Notes: a model not told the origin generated them from the letters alone. A DNA stretch of 64,000 nt from Pararhodobacter zhoushanensis (GCF_025949695.1 NZ_JAPDFL010000001.1:2793501-2857500); one strand, 5' to 3'; counted from the stretch's first letter, positions 10,304-19,553 are shown. Translations and numbers: made by a program.

Positions 10304-10558
10304 ATGAGCAGCTCCGATACCGCCTATGACGTGACCGCCGACGAACTGCGCCAGTTCGTCGAGCGCTACGAACATCTTGAGGCGGAAAAGAAAGACATCA
10401 CCGAGCAGCAGAAGGAAGTGATGGCCGAGGCCAAGGGCCGTGGCTATGACACCAAGGTGCTGCGCAAGATCATCGCCCTGCGCAAGCGCGAGCCTGACGA
10501 TATCGCGGAAGAAGAGGCGATTCTGGATCTGTATAAAGCCGCGCTCGGCATGCAGTGA
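10304..10558 (+). CDS. gapR: GapR-family nucleoid-associated protein (DUF2312)
   Basis: GapR is a small dimeric/tetrameric DNA-binding protein that grips overtwisted AT-rich DNA ahead of replication and transcription in alphaproteobacteria. The 84-residue product carries the family core: long helix ADELRQFVERYEHLEAEKKDITEQQKEV followed by AKGRGYDTKVLRKIIALRKREPDDIAEEEAILDLY, which are the DNA-contacting basic helix and dimer helix. The ATG at 10304 follows AAAGAGG; the longer open frame upstream is unsupported. It stands alone between two minus-strand genes. Confidence 0.9.
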   Translation: MSSSDTAYDVTADELRQFVERYEHLEAEKKDITEQQKEVMAEAKGRGYDTKVLRKIIALRKREPDDIAEEEAILDLYKAALGMQ

Positions 10559-10575
10559 GCTAAGCCGCCGGTGGG

Positions 10576-11451
10576 TCACGGCTCGAGCAGCGTGACCCCC
10601 GGCATCGATCCGATCAGATCGAGGTCATCATCGTATAGCGCGCTCAGCCGGTCGACCGTCTCGACGGTCCAGCCCGGTAGCAGCGCGTCCTGCTCCAGCT
10701 CTTCAGGCTTGGCAAAGCGTTCCAGCAACACGCTGAGCATTTTGCGCCGCGCATGGTCATCGGGCGGCGGGTTGGTTTCAAACCAGCGGCGCAGGGCCGC
10801 GTGGCCTTTCGGCGTTACCAGATCCCAATACCACGCGAGCCACCCCGCCATCTCGTTCTCTGGCGCATGACCCGAGACGACGCGCAGGACTTCGGGCCAG
10901 ATGAGCGGCGTATCCTCATAGCTCCACACCGTGATCGGCGCGTCGGGGACGGCTTCGGACAGACGGGCCAGCAGCGATGACCAGCGAAGCGCGCCCGGAT
11001 CACTGTCCGTGATCTGGGTCAGGATCGACCCCGTCTTGTCGGCCTTGACCATCGCCGGCAGAAAGCTGGCCGGGTTGCGGATCGCCAGAAACAGCTCGAT
11101 CCGGGCGTCGGGAAACAGGTTGCGCAGCAGCGAGACGCGCTCGGCTGCGGCATGATAGAGCCGACCGTGGCTGACCGCCCATTTCGGCAGGGACAGAAAG
11201 CTGTCAGAGGAAAATACCACCCGGCGCACATCGTCGTCGTCCAGAATGCCGTCCAGCAGCATTTCTTGCGTTTCCGCCGTCGTGTCGCGTCCGCGCATCG
11301 CAAAGGAAAGCTGCCGCAGTTGCTGGCGGTAGCGCGCCGGACCGGGAATCGCGATACCCTGTTTGCCCAGAACGGCACGGTTGCGCATCAGGCAACGGAC
11401 CAGATGGTCGTTGTCTGTCTCGTGCACGCCTAGATGCAGGGCAATTTCCAT
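10576..11451 (-). CDS. Uncharacterised protein with a sulfotransferase-like N-terminus
   Basis: The 291-residue cytoplasmic protein opens with LHLGVHETDNDHLVRCLMRNRAVLGKQGI, which follows the pattern of the PAPS-binding start of sulfotransferases (ILHIGxHKTGTTSLQ, then an arginine-rich helix). The usual Lys and Ser/Thr of the phosphate loop are replaced by Glu and Asp/Asn. A later strand, ARIELFLAIRNPASFLPAMV, resembles the second PAPS-binding segment (RNP). It is therefore probably a fold relative with altered or lost donor binding. No partner genes are adjacent. The Rhodobacteraceae contain many such orphan proteins; I would not assign a reaction. Confidence 0.6.
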   Translation of the reverse strand: MEIALHLGVHETDNDHLVRCLMRNRAVLGKQGIAIPGPARYRQQLRQLSFAMRGRDTTAETQEMLLDGILDDDDVRRVVFSSDSFLSLPKWAVSHGRLYHAAAERVSLLRNLFPDARIELFLAIRNPASFLPAMVKADKTGSILTQITDSDPGALRWSSLLARLSEAVPDAPITVWSYEDTPLIWPEVLRVVSGHAPENEMAGWLAWYWDLVTPKGHAALRRWFETNPPPDDHARRKMLSVLLERFAKPEELEQDALLPGWTVETVDRLSALYDDDLDLIGSMPGVTLLEP

Positions 11452-11631
11452 ACCAGCGATCTAGCGCGGGGTGCGATCAGGTGGCAAGCCCTGGCGGCAT
11501 GTGTAGCACGCACAAGGCATTGAGCATGCGGCCTGTTGCCGGGGTTCGTGCTGCGACGGTGACCAAAACCCTTCTCGTGCGCGTCGGAACGCGCTTGAGC
11601 GGCGCGCGCAATGACGCTATCACGACGCCAC

Positions 11632-11707
11632 GCCGGTGTAGCTCAGTTGGTAGAGCAACGCTCTTGTAAAGCGAAGGTCGGGGGTTCGAGTCCCTTTACC
11701 GGCACCA
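11632..11707 (+). tRNA. tRNA-Thr (anticodon UGU)
   Basis: A full cloverleaf can be drawn: acceptor GCCGGTG with TACCGGC, D-arm GCTC...GAGC, anticodon loop CTTGTAA with TGT at 11665-11667, T-loop TTCGAGT and an encoded CCA end. The top pair of the anticodon stem is A-A. Decayed insertion sequences begin just downstream. Confidence 0.95.
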
Positions 11708-11714
11708 CCCATTC

Positions 11715-11728
11715 TTCGGGCACTTTGA
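11715..11728 (+). repeat. Left copy of a 14-base direct repeat around the IS remnants
   Basis: TTCGGGCACTTTGA recurs exactly at 13401-13414. The first copy begins 8 bases after the tRNA. The two copies bracket all transposase debris. An inverted copy of its first nine bases (GTGCCCGAA) lies near 11774. Confidence 0.6.
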
Positions 11729-11789
11729 TGTCCCTCAGGACTGGGAACTGAGGCGCGCCTTGCACCGCGCCGGGTGTGCCCGAAACTGA

Positions 11790-13073
11790 TTGCGGTTCGT
11801 TGCGCGGCCTTCGGGTCAGTTTCTAGAACTGCCTTGAAATTTACCTCAGTTTCGGCTGGCAGGATGTTCCCGATCGGCTCAAGAAGACGGCGATTGTTGA
11901 ACCAGTCCACCTCTTTGAGCGTCGCGTATTCCACGGCTTCTAAGCCGCGCCCTGGGCCGCGGCGGTGGTTGACCTCTGCCTTGAACAGGCCATTGATCGT
12001 CTCGGCTAGGGCGTTGTCGCACCTGTCGCCGACGCTGCCCTTCGAGGGTTCGATACCGGTTTCCGCCAGGCGCTCGGTGTCGCGCATAGACAGGTATTGC
12101 GAGCCCCTGTCGCTGTGGTGAACCAGCCCGATGCCCTTTCCGGGGCGCGATCATGCACCGCCTGTTCCACGGCATCGAGAAGGAACCCCGCATGCGCGGA
12201 GCTGCTGACGCGCCAGCCAACGATCCTGCGGGCATACGCATCGATGACGAAGGAGACATAGGTGAAATCCTTCCAGGCGGCGACATACGTGAAATCCGAC
12301 ACCCCCAGCATGTTCGGTGTCGGAACACGGAAATGGCGGTTCACCTTGTCCAGCGGACACGGCGTCTTCTTGTCCGGAATCGTCGTCCGATGCGGCTTGC
12401 CCCTGATAATGCCTTGAATACCCATGCTCTTCATTCGCCGTGCCACAGGGCATCGGGCACCATCGAAATCTTCGCGGCCAGGCTGCCGCCAAACCTTCCG
12501 GACGCCATGGACTCGCCAGTTCTCTTCGAAGACCCGAAGAATCTACGGGCGCAACGCCTTGTCCCGACGTGACCGATCCGACAGCCGGGACGGATCGGCC
12601 CGCTTCGCACGATGATCACAAAAGGGGGACGAGGCGATCGGCCGCATCGAGCCATGGGAACGCCACTGGTCCGCGAGGCCATGGCGAGGGCACAGCGGCT
12701 CGACCCCATGCGCATCCCGGTGAGCGTCGATGAAACCCACCATCACTTCGGCCGGCAGTCGAGCTCCGCCATCGCGAAATACGCTGACGCCGCGAAGGAT
12801 CCCGTTCGCTAAGCGCAACTCGCGGTTCTCGCCTTCCAGCGCCTTCATCGTCTCGACCATCTCGCTGGAGACGCCCGCACGTTTGCCGCTCTCAACCTCG
12901 GCCTTCTTGGCCCAATCGTTCAGGGTCTGCGGCGCACAGCCGATCATAGCCGAGATCGACATGACCGCCTGCCACCGAGATCCCTGTTGACCCTCATTAT
13001 CCAGGACCAGACGCACCCCGCGTTCACGCACTTCCGGGGAGAACTGGTCGCTGACTCGCTCATGAGGCTCCAC
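11790..13073 (-). pseudogene. Decayed IS3-family transposase (orfA/orfB remnant)
   Basis: Reading down the minus strand from the GTG at 13073, pieces of an IS3-family transposase appear in changing frames. OrfA comes first (FSPEVRERGVRLV, a helix-turn-helix, then a leucine-zipper-like ALEGENRELRLANGILR). The HTH_21 start of OrfB follows (MVGFIDAHRDAHGVEPLC). Next is the rve core in another frame (RGKPHRTTIPDKK, LDKVNRHFRVP, then the first catalytic Asp in GVSDFTYV). The segment with the second Asp is frame-shifted, and the last Glu lies in DNALAETINGLF. At least three frame changes make it inactive. Clear terminal inverted repeats are not visible. Confidence 0.85.
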
Positions 13074-13094
13074 CTTGCTCAGGAGTTGGAGCCT

Positions 13095-13425
13095 CCGGCA
13101 ACCTAGGCGCGGTTCCTATCGCTCAACGTAGACATTCTGGTGCGGTTTCCCGGCATGGATGTGGGTCAGCGCAATGCCCGGCTTCTCGGCCCAGATCATC
13201 AGCGTGGAACTGATCTATTCCCGGCCATTGTCCACCCTAATCGCCAGAGGCTTCCCGCGCCACTCGATGATCTGGTTCAGCGACCGGACCACGCGCTTGG
13301 CTCGGAGCGAGAAGTCGACCTTGATGCCCAAGCCCTCACATGCGCTGCAGCCCCTTAACCATGGGGAGGATTACGTTTCGGGAGAAAGCGATCCCGTGCC
13401 TTCGGGCACTTTGAGTGTCTCTTCG
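13095..13425 (-). pseudogene. Fragment of a second IS3-family OrfB
   Basis: The minus strand encodes GIKVDFSLRAKRVVRSLNQIIEWRG, then LAIRVDNGRE, a stop where family members have Tyr (GPEYIS), then WAEKPGIALTHIHAGKPHQNVYVER. This is the middle of an IS3-type transposase of a different subgroup from the neighbouring remnant. It breaks off at 13095-13100, next to the upstream edge of the first element, so the first element probably inserted into this one. Both ends are missing. Confidence 0.75.
13401..13414 (+). repeat. Right copy of the 14-base direct repeat
   Basis: This is an exact copy of TTCGGGCACTTTGA from 11715-11728. Here it also forms a small hairpin with the preceding GTGCC. It marks the outer edge of the second transposase fragment. 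Confidence 0.6.
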
Positions 13426-13507
13426 TACTCAAAGTTGCTCCCAGCCAGTTGAGCGTTGCGCAAAGCCCCTGTTTCAGCTGGTCAGGTTTTCAGGTGTCAG
13501 CGCCCCT

Positions 13508-15304
13508 TTATGCGACGGCGCGGCGGGGAACTGGGATCATGCGATCACCGGTGCGCGACCGTGATCCGTTGTCCAGCTGGAACTTGCGCAGGAGATCCGC
13601 AAGATCAAGGGATTGCTGGCGCAGCACGTGAATGGCGGCCGTCGTTTCCTGCACCATTGCGGCGTTTTGTTGGGTAACGCTGTCGAGCTGACTGACACCG
13701 ACATTGATCTCGGTGACGCTATGTGCCTGATCGTCGGCCGCTTGTGCCACAACCGACATCAGACCGGCGATATCATCGACCTCGCTGGCGAACTCGGACA
13801 GGACGGCGCCCGACCGGCGGACCAGATCCACCCCGTGATTTACCTGCTCGGTGCTGCCCGTAACCAGTTCCTTGATTTCGCGGGCGGCATCGGACGAGCG
13901 CTGGGCAAGCGCGCGCACTTCGGTTGCAACCACGGCAAACCCGCGACCAGACTCGCCGGCGCGCGCCGCCTCAACCCCCGCGTTCAGGGCCAAGAGGTTC
14001 GTCTGGAACGAGATGTCGTCAATCAGGGTGATGATCTGCGCGATCTGCGATGATGTTTTTTCCAGCAACGCCATGGCTTCGATGGCCTCGCGCACAATCG
14101 GTTCGCTGACCTGCGCCTTTTGCTGTGCTGCGCGGGCTATCTCTTCGGCTTTGCGCGCATTGGTTGCAGTTTCAGTGACGCGCGTGTTGATCTGCTGGAT
14201 GGCGGCGGCGGTCTGTTCGAGGGTAGCGGCCTGTGTTTCGGTCCGCTGGGACAGGTTGTCGGCCGACCCGGCCATCTCATCTGCGCCTTGGCGCATTTCG
14301 CCGACCGAACTGATCACGTTGACAACCGTCTCGTGCAGCGCGGCGACGGTGGCGTTGTAATCCGTGCGCAGCGCTTCGTACTGCGGGTCGAAAGGCGTCA
14401 TGATACTGTTGGTAAGATCCTGATTGGCGAGCGCCGTAAGCCCGTCACGCAGCGCAGAGACAACACGCATCTGCATCTCGCGGTCGCGTTCGCGCGCGCG
14501 TTCTTCCTCATGCGCAATGCGCAATCCTTCGCGCAGATCCCCGATATGGCGGGCGAAGTCGCCGATCTCGTCGCCGCGGCCCAACTCTGGGAGGGGTTGA
14601 TCGTAGTCGCCGCGTGCGATGTCAGCCAGCGACAGCCCCAAACGCTCCATCGGCCGAGCAATGGTTTGGCGGACGGCGAACACCGAGATCGCCATCATCA
14701 CGGCCAGAATTGCAGCCGCCGTCGAATAGATCTGCCAGTCGTTGCTATGGGCGCGCGCCAAAGCTTCTTGCGTGGACCAGACCGTGACGACAGCGCCGAC
14801 GTGATTGTCACGGTTCGATCCGGAATAGATCGGCGTGGCAACTGTCAAAGTCCCGTCATCGCGCAGGTTCATCTGCACCCCGTCGGCGGCAAAGGCAGTT
14901 CTGGCGAGTTGATCAAGTTGTGCCTGGGACACAGTGCCCTCGGTCGAGAGAACGTTCCCTTCGGTGTCGGTGACCACGACGACCAGCAGTTCACCGTTTT
15001 GCGCCTCACTCATTTCCTCTTCAAACGCTTGAATACTCGCCGTGTCGCCGAAGCGGATCGCGTTGGCGACACCAAAGGCAAAGCTGTTCACACTGGCTTC
15101 GGCATTCTGTTGGAGATTGAGCATGCCCAGATGGTTGGTCGTCCGAAAGCCGAACGCAAGGTTCGCGGCGACGACCGTGACGGTCGCCAATGCGATCATC
15201 GCCGTAATCTTGATGAAGAGCGAGACACGCAGGTTGCGGACTCCAGCAAGCGAGATTTTAACAGATGAGCGCATTAGGCGACCCCCAGGTTCAGAGATGA
15301 TCAC
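13508..15304 (-). CDS. Methyl-accepting chemotaxis protein
   Basis: This is a transmembrane chemoreceptor feeding CheA/CheW. It has a first membrane helix near residues 33-50, a periplasmic sensor domain to about 190, a second helix (about 193-212), a HAMP segment and a long cytoplasmic signalling coiled coil. The hairpin tip is typical (ISFQTNLLALNAGVEAARAG then GFAVVATEVRALAQRS). There is no C-terminal pentapeptide for CheR binding; the tail ends PRRAVA. The GTG at 15304 overlaps the stop of the upstream sensor gene; an ATG at 15274 with GGGGG upstream is an equally good start and would shorten the protein by 10 residues. No other che genes are in the window. Confidence 0.92.
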   Translation of the reverse strand: MIISEPGGRLMRSSVKISLAGVRNLRVSLFIKITAMIALATVTVVAANLAFGFRTTNHLGMLNLQQNAEASVNSFAFGVANAIRFGDTASIQAFEEEMSEAQNGELLVVVVTDTEGNVLSTEGTVSQAQLDQLARTAFAADGVQMNLRDDGTLTVATPIYSGSNRDNHVGAVVTVWSTQEALARAHSNDWQIYSTAAAILAVMMAISVFAVRQTIARPMERLGLSLADIARGDYDQPLPELGRGDEIGDFARHIGDLREGLRIAHEEERARERDREMQMRVVSALRDGLTALANQDLTNSIMTPFDPQYEALRTDYNATVAALHETVVNVISSVGEMRQGADEMAGSADNLSQRTETQAATLEQTAAAIQQINTRVTETATNARKAEEIARAAQQKAQVSEPIVREAIEAMALLEKTSSQIAQIITLIDDISFQTNLLALNAGVEAARAGESGRGFAVVATEVRALAQRSSDAAREIKELVTGSTEQVNHGVDLVRRSGAVLSEFASEVDDIAGLMSVVAQAADDQAHSVTEINVGVSQLDSVTQQNAAMVQETTAAIHVLRQQSLDLADLLRKFQLDNGSRSRTGDRMIPVPRRAVA

Positions 15305-15870
15305 ATCAGAAGTTCAGCATCGACGCCGACGGTCATCGCGCCGACCAGCTCACCGTTTGCGGGATCGACCACGCTGAAAGATATCTGGCCCTGATAGTGA
15401 CCCGTCGATTCATCAAGCGCGATGTTGCTGAAATGAACGGCGTCTGGGCCGACCTGGAAGGTGGCGGAATATTTTTCCTCATCACCCTGCCAATAGTCCG
15501 AGGTGATCGTCGTGACGGCGACATTGAGCCCGATCGCGTCCATCAGAATGACTTCCGTGATCCGATTACGCGACGCTTCGACCTGCTGTCGCAGGAAATC
15601 GGCGGTAGCGTTATTGAGCACGGGTTCGACAGTGGGCATGGAGGGAAGGCCCACTTCACTTTGCCAGTTCCGGTCAAGCGCCGCGACCTGATCCGCCGAA
15701 TAGGTGCTGGTCAGCGCGTTCTGCGCGCGCAGCGCAGCGATGATCACCGGGTCTTGCGTCCAGAGTTGCAGATGCTCCTGATAATACGTGCGCATCGCTT
15801 GGTTCAGATCCTGTGCCGCTGCGGGCAGCGCCCAGGTGGCGGCGCAAAGGGCGAGTACGATATGTTTCAT
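15301..15870 (-). CDS. Periplasmic PDC/single-Cache sensor-type protein paired with the chemoreceptor
   Basis: The 189-residue product starts with a Sec signal peptide (KHIVLALCAATWALPAAA, cleavage near residue 20). The ATG at 15870 follows GGAAGGAA and is preferred over the longer frame. The mature part reads as an all-periplasmic PAS-like fold: a long N-terminal helix with a LQLWTQDPVIIAALRAQN pattern, then strands ending ITEVILMDAIGLNVAVTTITSDYW and ISFSVVDPANGELVGAMTVGVD, as in Cache-type sensor domains. There is no membrane anchor or output domain. It overlaps the chemoreceptor by 4 bases (GTGA), so the two are probably made together and may interact. Confidence 0.72.
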   Translation of the reverse strand: MKHIVLALCAATWALPAAAQDLNQAMRTYYQEHLQLWTQDPVIIAALRAQNALTSTYSADQVAALDRNWQSEVGLPSMPTVEPVLNNATADFLRQQVEASRNRITEVILMDAIGLNVAVTTITSDYWQGDEEKYSATFQVGPDAVHFSNIALDESTGHYQGQISFSVVDPANGELVGAMTVGVDAELLM

Positions 15871-16307
15871 GCCGGTAGTTCCTTCCACGCAACGCCCCGC
15901 CATCCGGAGCGATTCGCAGCCTAGGACCGAACACTTGCCGAGCCGTTAATTCGCACCATCCTTCTGGGGACACGGCACGATCCTCAGGGCAAGCGCCGCG
16001 CATCAGCGCGAGAACAAAGGGGTTAACGGACGAACCGGCACCGCAGCGGAATCGCCCCCGGACACTGGCGCGATTGCCCTTCGGTTCAGCGACAATCGCG
16101 AAATTGCGCCGGTCTTTTGCCCTTGGTCAGACGCGCCGCAAGTGCCCACAATACAGGCGGACACTGGTCATTATTCAATCAAAACAAGCTGACTTCGCCT
16201 AATTTTCACGCCTTATCCGGCCATTTCGCTTCAGAAATCGCCGCAATGACTAACCATTGCCGCCGACGAAGGATCGTCTAAGGTTATGGGCAAAGGGGAC
16301 ACCGAAC
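15871..16307. other. Intergenic stretch of 437 bases without a recognised gene
   Basis: This gap separates the divergent sensor gene and the ATP-grasp operon, so it must hold both promoters. An AT-richer stretch at about 16160-16215 is the likeliest promoter zone for the plus-strand operon. I see no convincing RNA gene, repeat or operator. Confidence 0.5.
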
Positions 16308-17720
16308 ATGACAGCCTACTTCAATGAGATGGTGAACCAGGGAACGGTTCGTTTGCCCTATGCGCAGCTGCAAAACTGGGTCGACCAGATGCCGGCAGAC
16401 CTGCGCAATTTGAAACAAGCCGAGGCCGAGGCGCTGTTTCGACGGATCGGCATCACCTTCGCGGTCTATGGCGAGGGCGGCGATCCCGACCGGTTGATCC
16501 CCTTCGACATGTTCCCGCGCGTGTTCAGCGGGCAGGAATGGTCGCGGCTGGAACGCGGCATCAAACAGCGCGCCCGTGCCCTGAACGCCTTTCTGGCGGA
16601 CGTCTATGACCGGGGCGAAATCGTGCGCGCCGGGCGCATCCCCGCGAAGCTGGTCTATCTGAACGAAGCCTATGAGAAGGCCGTCGCCGGCATCCGTCCG
16701 CCCAAGGGGGTTTACAGCCATATCGTCGGCATTGATCTGGTGCGCACGGGGCCAGATGATTTCTTCGTGCTGGAGGACAACTGCCGCACGCCGTCTGGCG
16801 TCAGCTATATGCTGGAAAACCGCGAGATCATGATGCGGATGTTCCCTGACCTGTTCGTGGAAAACCGCATTCAGCCGGTCGAGGCCTATCCCGAACTCTT
16901 GCGCCGGACGCTGGCCTCGGTCGCGCCGCTGCGCTGCCCGGATGAGCCGAATGTGGTGATCCTGACGCCGGGACATTTCAACTCGGCCTATTACGAGCAC
17001 AGCTTTCTGGCTGACATGATGGGAGTCGAACTGGTCGAGGGGCAGGATCTGTTCGTCGAGGGCGACTATGTCTGGATGCGCACGACCGAAGGCCCGCGCC
17101 GGGTGGATGTGATCTATCGCCGCCTTGATGACGCATATCTGGACCCGCTGTGCTTCAGGCCGGACTCGATGCTGGGCGTGCCCGGACTGATGGATGTCTA
17201 CCGCTCGGGCGGGGTGGCGATCTGCTCGGCGCCGGGCGCCGGGGTTGCGGATGACAAGGCGGTTTATACCTACGTGCCGGAAATGGTGCGCTTCTACCTC
17301 GGCGAGGAGCCGATCTTGCAGAACGTACCGACCTGGCAATGCGCCAAAGAGGACGAGTGCAAATACGTGCTCGAGAACCTTGGCGATCTGGTGGTCAAAG
17401 AGGTCCACGGGTCGGGCGGCTATGGCATGCTGGTCGGGCCGAAATCGACCAAGGAACAGATCGAGGTCTTCCGCCACAAGATCATCGACGATCCCGACAA
17501 CTATATCGCGCAACCGACGCTGGCGCTGTCCACCGTCCCGTCTTTCGTTGAGGAAGGCGTCGCACCAAGGCACGTCGATCTGAGGCCCTATTGTCTGGTC
17601 GGTGAACGGATCGAGCTGGTCCCGGGCGGGCTGACCCGCGTGGCGCTGCGCGAAGGCTCGCTGGTGGTCAACTCGTCGCAGGGCGGCGGGGTCAAGGACA
17701 CCTGGGTGCTGGCGGAATGA
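16308..17720 (+). CDS. Circularly permuted ATP-grasp protein (DUF404/DUF407)
   Basis: This is the first gene of a conserved four-gene block that ends with the Anbu peptidase. The 470-residue protein has a N-terminal DUF404-type region and a C-terminal ATP-grasp fold in permuted order. Visible landmarks are FVLEDNCRTPSGVSYMLENRE (about 161-181) and VVKEVHGSGGYGMLVGP, the nucleotide-binding strand. ATP-grasp enzymes join a carboxylate to an amine or thiol, so formation of an unknown peptide-like product is inferred from the fold. The ATG at 16308 follows AAAGGGG; the longer frame upstream is unsupported. The alpha-E gene starts 16 bases later. Confidence 0.9.
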   Translation: MTAYFNEMVNQGTVRLPYAQLQNWVDQMPADLRNLKQAEAEALFRRIGITFAVYGEGGDPDRLIPFDMFPRVFSGQEWSRLERGIKQRARALNAFLADVYDRGEIVRAGRIPAKLVYLNEAYEKAVAGIRPPKGVYSHIVGIDLVRTGPDDFFVLEDNCRTPSGVSYMLENREIMMRMFPDLFVENRIQPVEAYPELLRRTLASVAPLRCPDEPNVVILTPGHFNSAYYEHSFLADMMGVELVEGQDLFVEGDYVWMRTTEGPRRVDVIYRRLDDAYLDPLCFRPDSMLGVPGLMDVYRSGGVAICSAPGAGVADDKAVYTYVPEMVRFYLGEEPILQNVPTWQCAKEDECKYVLENLGDLVVKEVHGSGGYGMLVGPKSTKEQIEVFRHKIIDDPDNYIAQPTLALSTVPSFVEEGVAPRHVDLRPYCLVGERIELVPGGLTRVALREGSLVVNSSQGGGVKDTWVLAE

Positions 17721-17736
17721 GCGGGGGAGTGAACGC

Positions 17737-18690
17737 ATGCTGAGCAGAACCGCTGACAATCTTTTCTGGCTGGCCCGCTACATGGAGCGCGCCGAAACCG
17801 CCGCCCGTCTGCTGGAAGTGGGCGCGCGCATCGCGATGCTGCCCAACTCGGAACAAGGGTATCGCAACGAATGGGAAGCGTTGCTGCACGCCGGCGGCAC
17901 CGCCGACGCCTTCAAGACGAAATACGGCGACCCGGTGCAGCGCAACATCGAGAGCCATCTGTTCTTTGACCACGAGAACCCTTCGTCGGTCGCGTCCTGC
18001 ATCGTGGCCGCGCGCGAAAACGGCCGCATCGTGCGCACCGCGCTGACCACGCAGGTCTGGGACGCGCTCAACACCGCGTTTCAGGAGCTGCGCCAGATCG
18101 AACGCGAGGCGCGCTCGGAACAGTCATTGAGCCGGTTGACCGAATGGACACGCCGCCATTGCGCCCAAGTGCGCGGGGCGATCGAAACGACGCTGCTGCG
18201 CAACGATGGCTGGGATTTCCTCAACATCGGCTATTATCTGGAACGGGCGGATTCCACCGCGCGCCTGCTCGACGTGAAGTATTACGTCCTGCTGCCCAGT
18301 GTGGGTTTCATCGGCTCGGGTCTGGACAATTACCAGTGGCGCACCCTGTTGCGCGCGATGTCGCTGAACCGCGCCTTCCACTGGGCGTATGGTGGTGAAG
18401 TGACCGCCGCCAAGATCGCGCATTTCCTGATCCTGAACCCGCAGACGCCGCGTGGCCTGATCACCTGTGTCGAGGAATTGAACAAGCATCTTGACCGCCT
18501 CGCGCGCGCCTACCGGCGCTCGACCCCGGCGCAGACGGCAGCGCGCAACATGCTGGCGCGCATATCCGAGACCAATACCGAAATCATCTTTGACGAGGGA
18601 CTGCACGAATTCCTGACCCGCTTTATCGGCGAGGCAGGCGATCTGGCACTGAAGGTCCATGAGTCGTATCTGAGCGGGGACACGCGATGA
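17737..18690 (+). CDS. Alpha-E domain protein (DUF403)
   Basis: This 317-residue, mostly helical protein of the alpha-E family begins with the hallmark MLSRTADNLFWLARYMERAETAARLLEVGAR. It also has the conserved WDFLNIGYYLERADSTARLLDVKYY and the later NPQTPRGL segment. Its biochemical role is unknown, but it is nearly always encoded beside the permuted ATP-grasp protein, which suggests a shared complex. The stop overlaps the next start (ATGA), which shows translational coupling to the transglutaminase-like gene. Confidence 0.92.
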   Translation: MLSRTADNLFWLARYMERAETAARLLEVGARIAMLPNSEQGYRNEWEALLHAGGTADAFKTKYGDPVQRNIESHLFFDHENPSSVASCIVAARENGRIVRTALTTQVWDALNTAFQELRQIEREARSEQSLSRLTEWTRRHCAQVRGAIETTLLRNDGWDFLNIGYYLERADSTARLLDVKYYVLLPSVGFIGSGLDNYQWRTLLRAMSLNRAFHWAYGGEVTAAKIAHFLILNPQTPRGLITCVEELNKHLDRLARAYRRSTPAQTAARNMLARISETNTEIIFDEGLHEFLTRFIGEAGDLALKVHESYLSGDTR

Positions 18691-19493
18691 GATTGCTCGT
18701 AAACCACGTCACCACCTATCTCTATGACCAGCCGGTCCGCGCCGTCGTGCAAAGCCACCGGCTGCGCCCTACGGTCTGTCTGAACCAGGTCGAGAATGCC
18801 TGGAAGGTCGAGGTCAGCGACGGCCTGCGCGGCGGGTGTTTCCGCGACGGTGCGGGCGATGAGATACAGGCCTGGACCGTTCAGGGGCCGGTCGATCAGA
18901 TCACAGTCACGGTCACCGGCGATATCACCACCACCGACCAGTCCGGCATCCTGCGCGGGCAGCGCGAGATGATCCCGCCGGTCGCGTGGCTGGGCGACAC
19001 CTTTGCCACCAGCCCGGACTCCGCCCTGCGCGATCTTGCCCGGACAGCCAGCGGCAGCAGCCCGCTGGCCTTGGCGCATGATCTGTCGCGCGTGGTCTCC
19101 GAGGCCATCGCCTATACCCCCGGCTCGACCAGCTCCGCGACCACAGCAGCAGAGGCGTTGGCGCTGGGCACGGGCGTGTGTCAGGATCAGGCACATGCGC
19201 TGATCACCTGCGCCCGCCTGCGTGACCTGCCAGCGCGCTATGTGTCGGGGTATCTGTTCACCGATGCCAAGGGCGAGAGCCACGAGGCCGCGCATGCCTG
19301 GGCCGAGATCTGGGTCGACAGTCTGGGCTGGGTCGGCTTCGATCCGGCCAATGAATGCTGCCCTGATGAACGGTATATCCGGCTGGGCAGCGGCAGTGAC
19401 GCGGTTATGGCCGCCCCGATCCGGGGCATCGCCCGGGGTCCGGGCACCGAGACAATGGAGATCGCCGTTGCGATTGCGCAAGCGCAGCAGTAA
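18687..19493 (+). CDS. Transglutaminase-like cysteine protease
   Basis: The 268-residue cytoplasmic protein has an N-terminal beta domain (bacterial transglutaminase-like N, residues 1-85, with YDQPVRAVVQSHRLRPT) and a papain-like transglutaminase core. The catalytic triad is visible: Cys165 in GTGVCQDQAH, His203 in AAHAWAEIWVD and Asp219 in GFDPAN. Such enzymes usually cut or transfer amide bonds. Together with the ATP-grasp and Anbu neighbours it points to a pathway that builds and trims a peptide-like tag or product, which is inference. It overlaps alpha-E by four bases. Confidence 0.92.
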   Translation: MRLLVNHVTTYLYDQPVRAVVQSHRLRPTVCLNQVENAWKVEVSDGLRGGCFRDGAGDEIQAWTVQGPVDQITVTVTGDITTTDQSGILRGQREMIPPVAWLGDTFATSPDSALRDLARTASGSSPLALAHDLSRVVSEAIAYTPGSTSSATTAAEALALGTGVCQDQAHALITCARLRDLPARYVSGYLFTDAKGESHEAAHAWAEIWVDSLGWVGFDPANECCPDERYIRLGSGSDAVMAAPIRGIARGPGTETMEIAVAIAQAQQ

Positions 19494-19553
19494 GCACGGC
19501 TGACCGCCCCCGGCTGGGGGCGGACTCTCGTCTAGAAGGAACGCGTCGGACAC

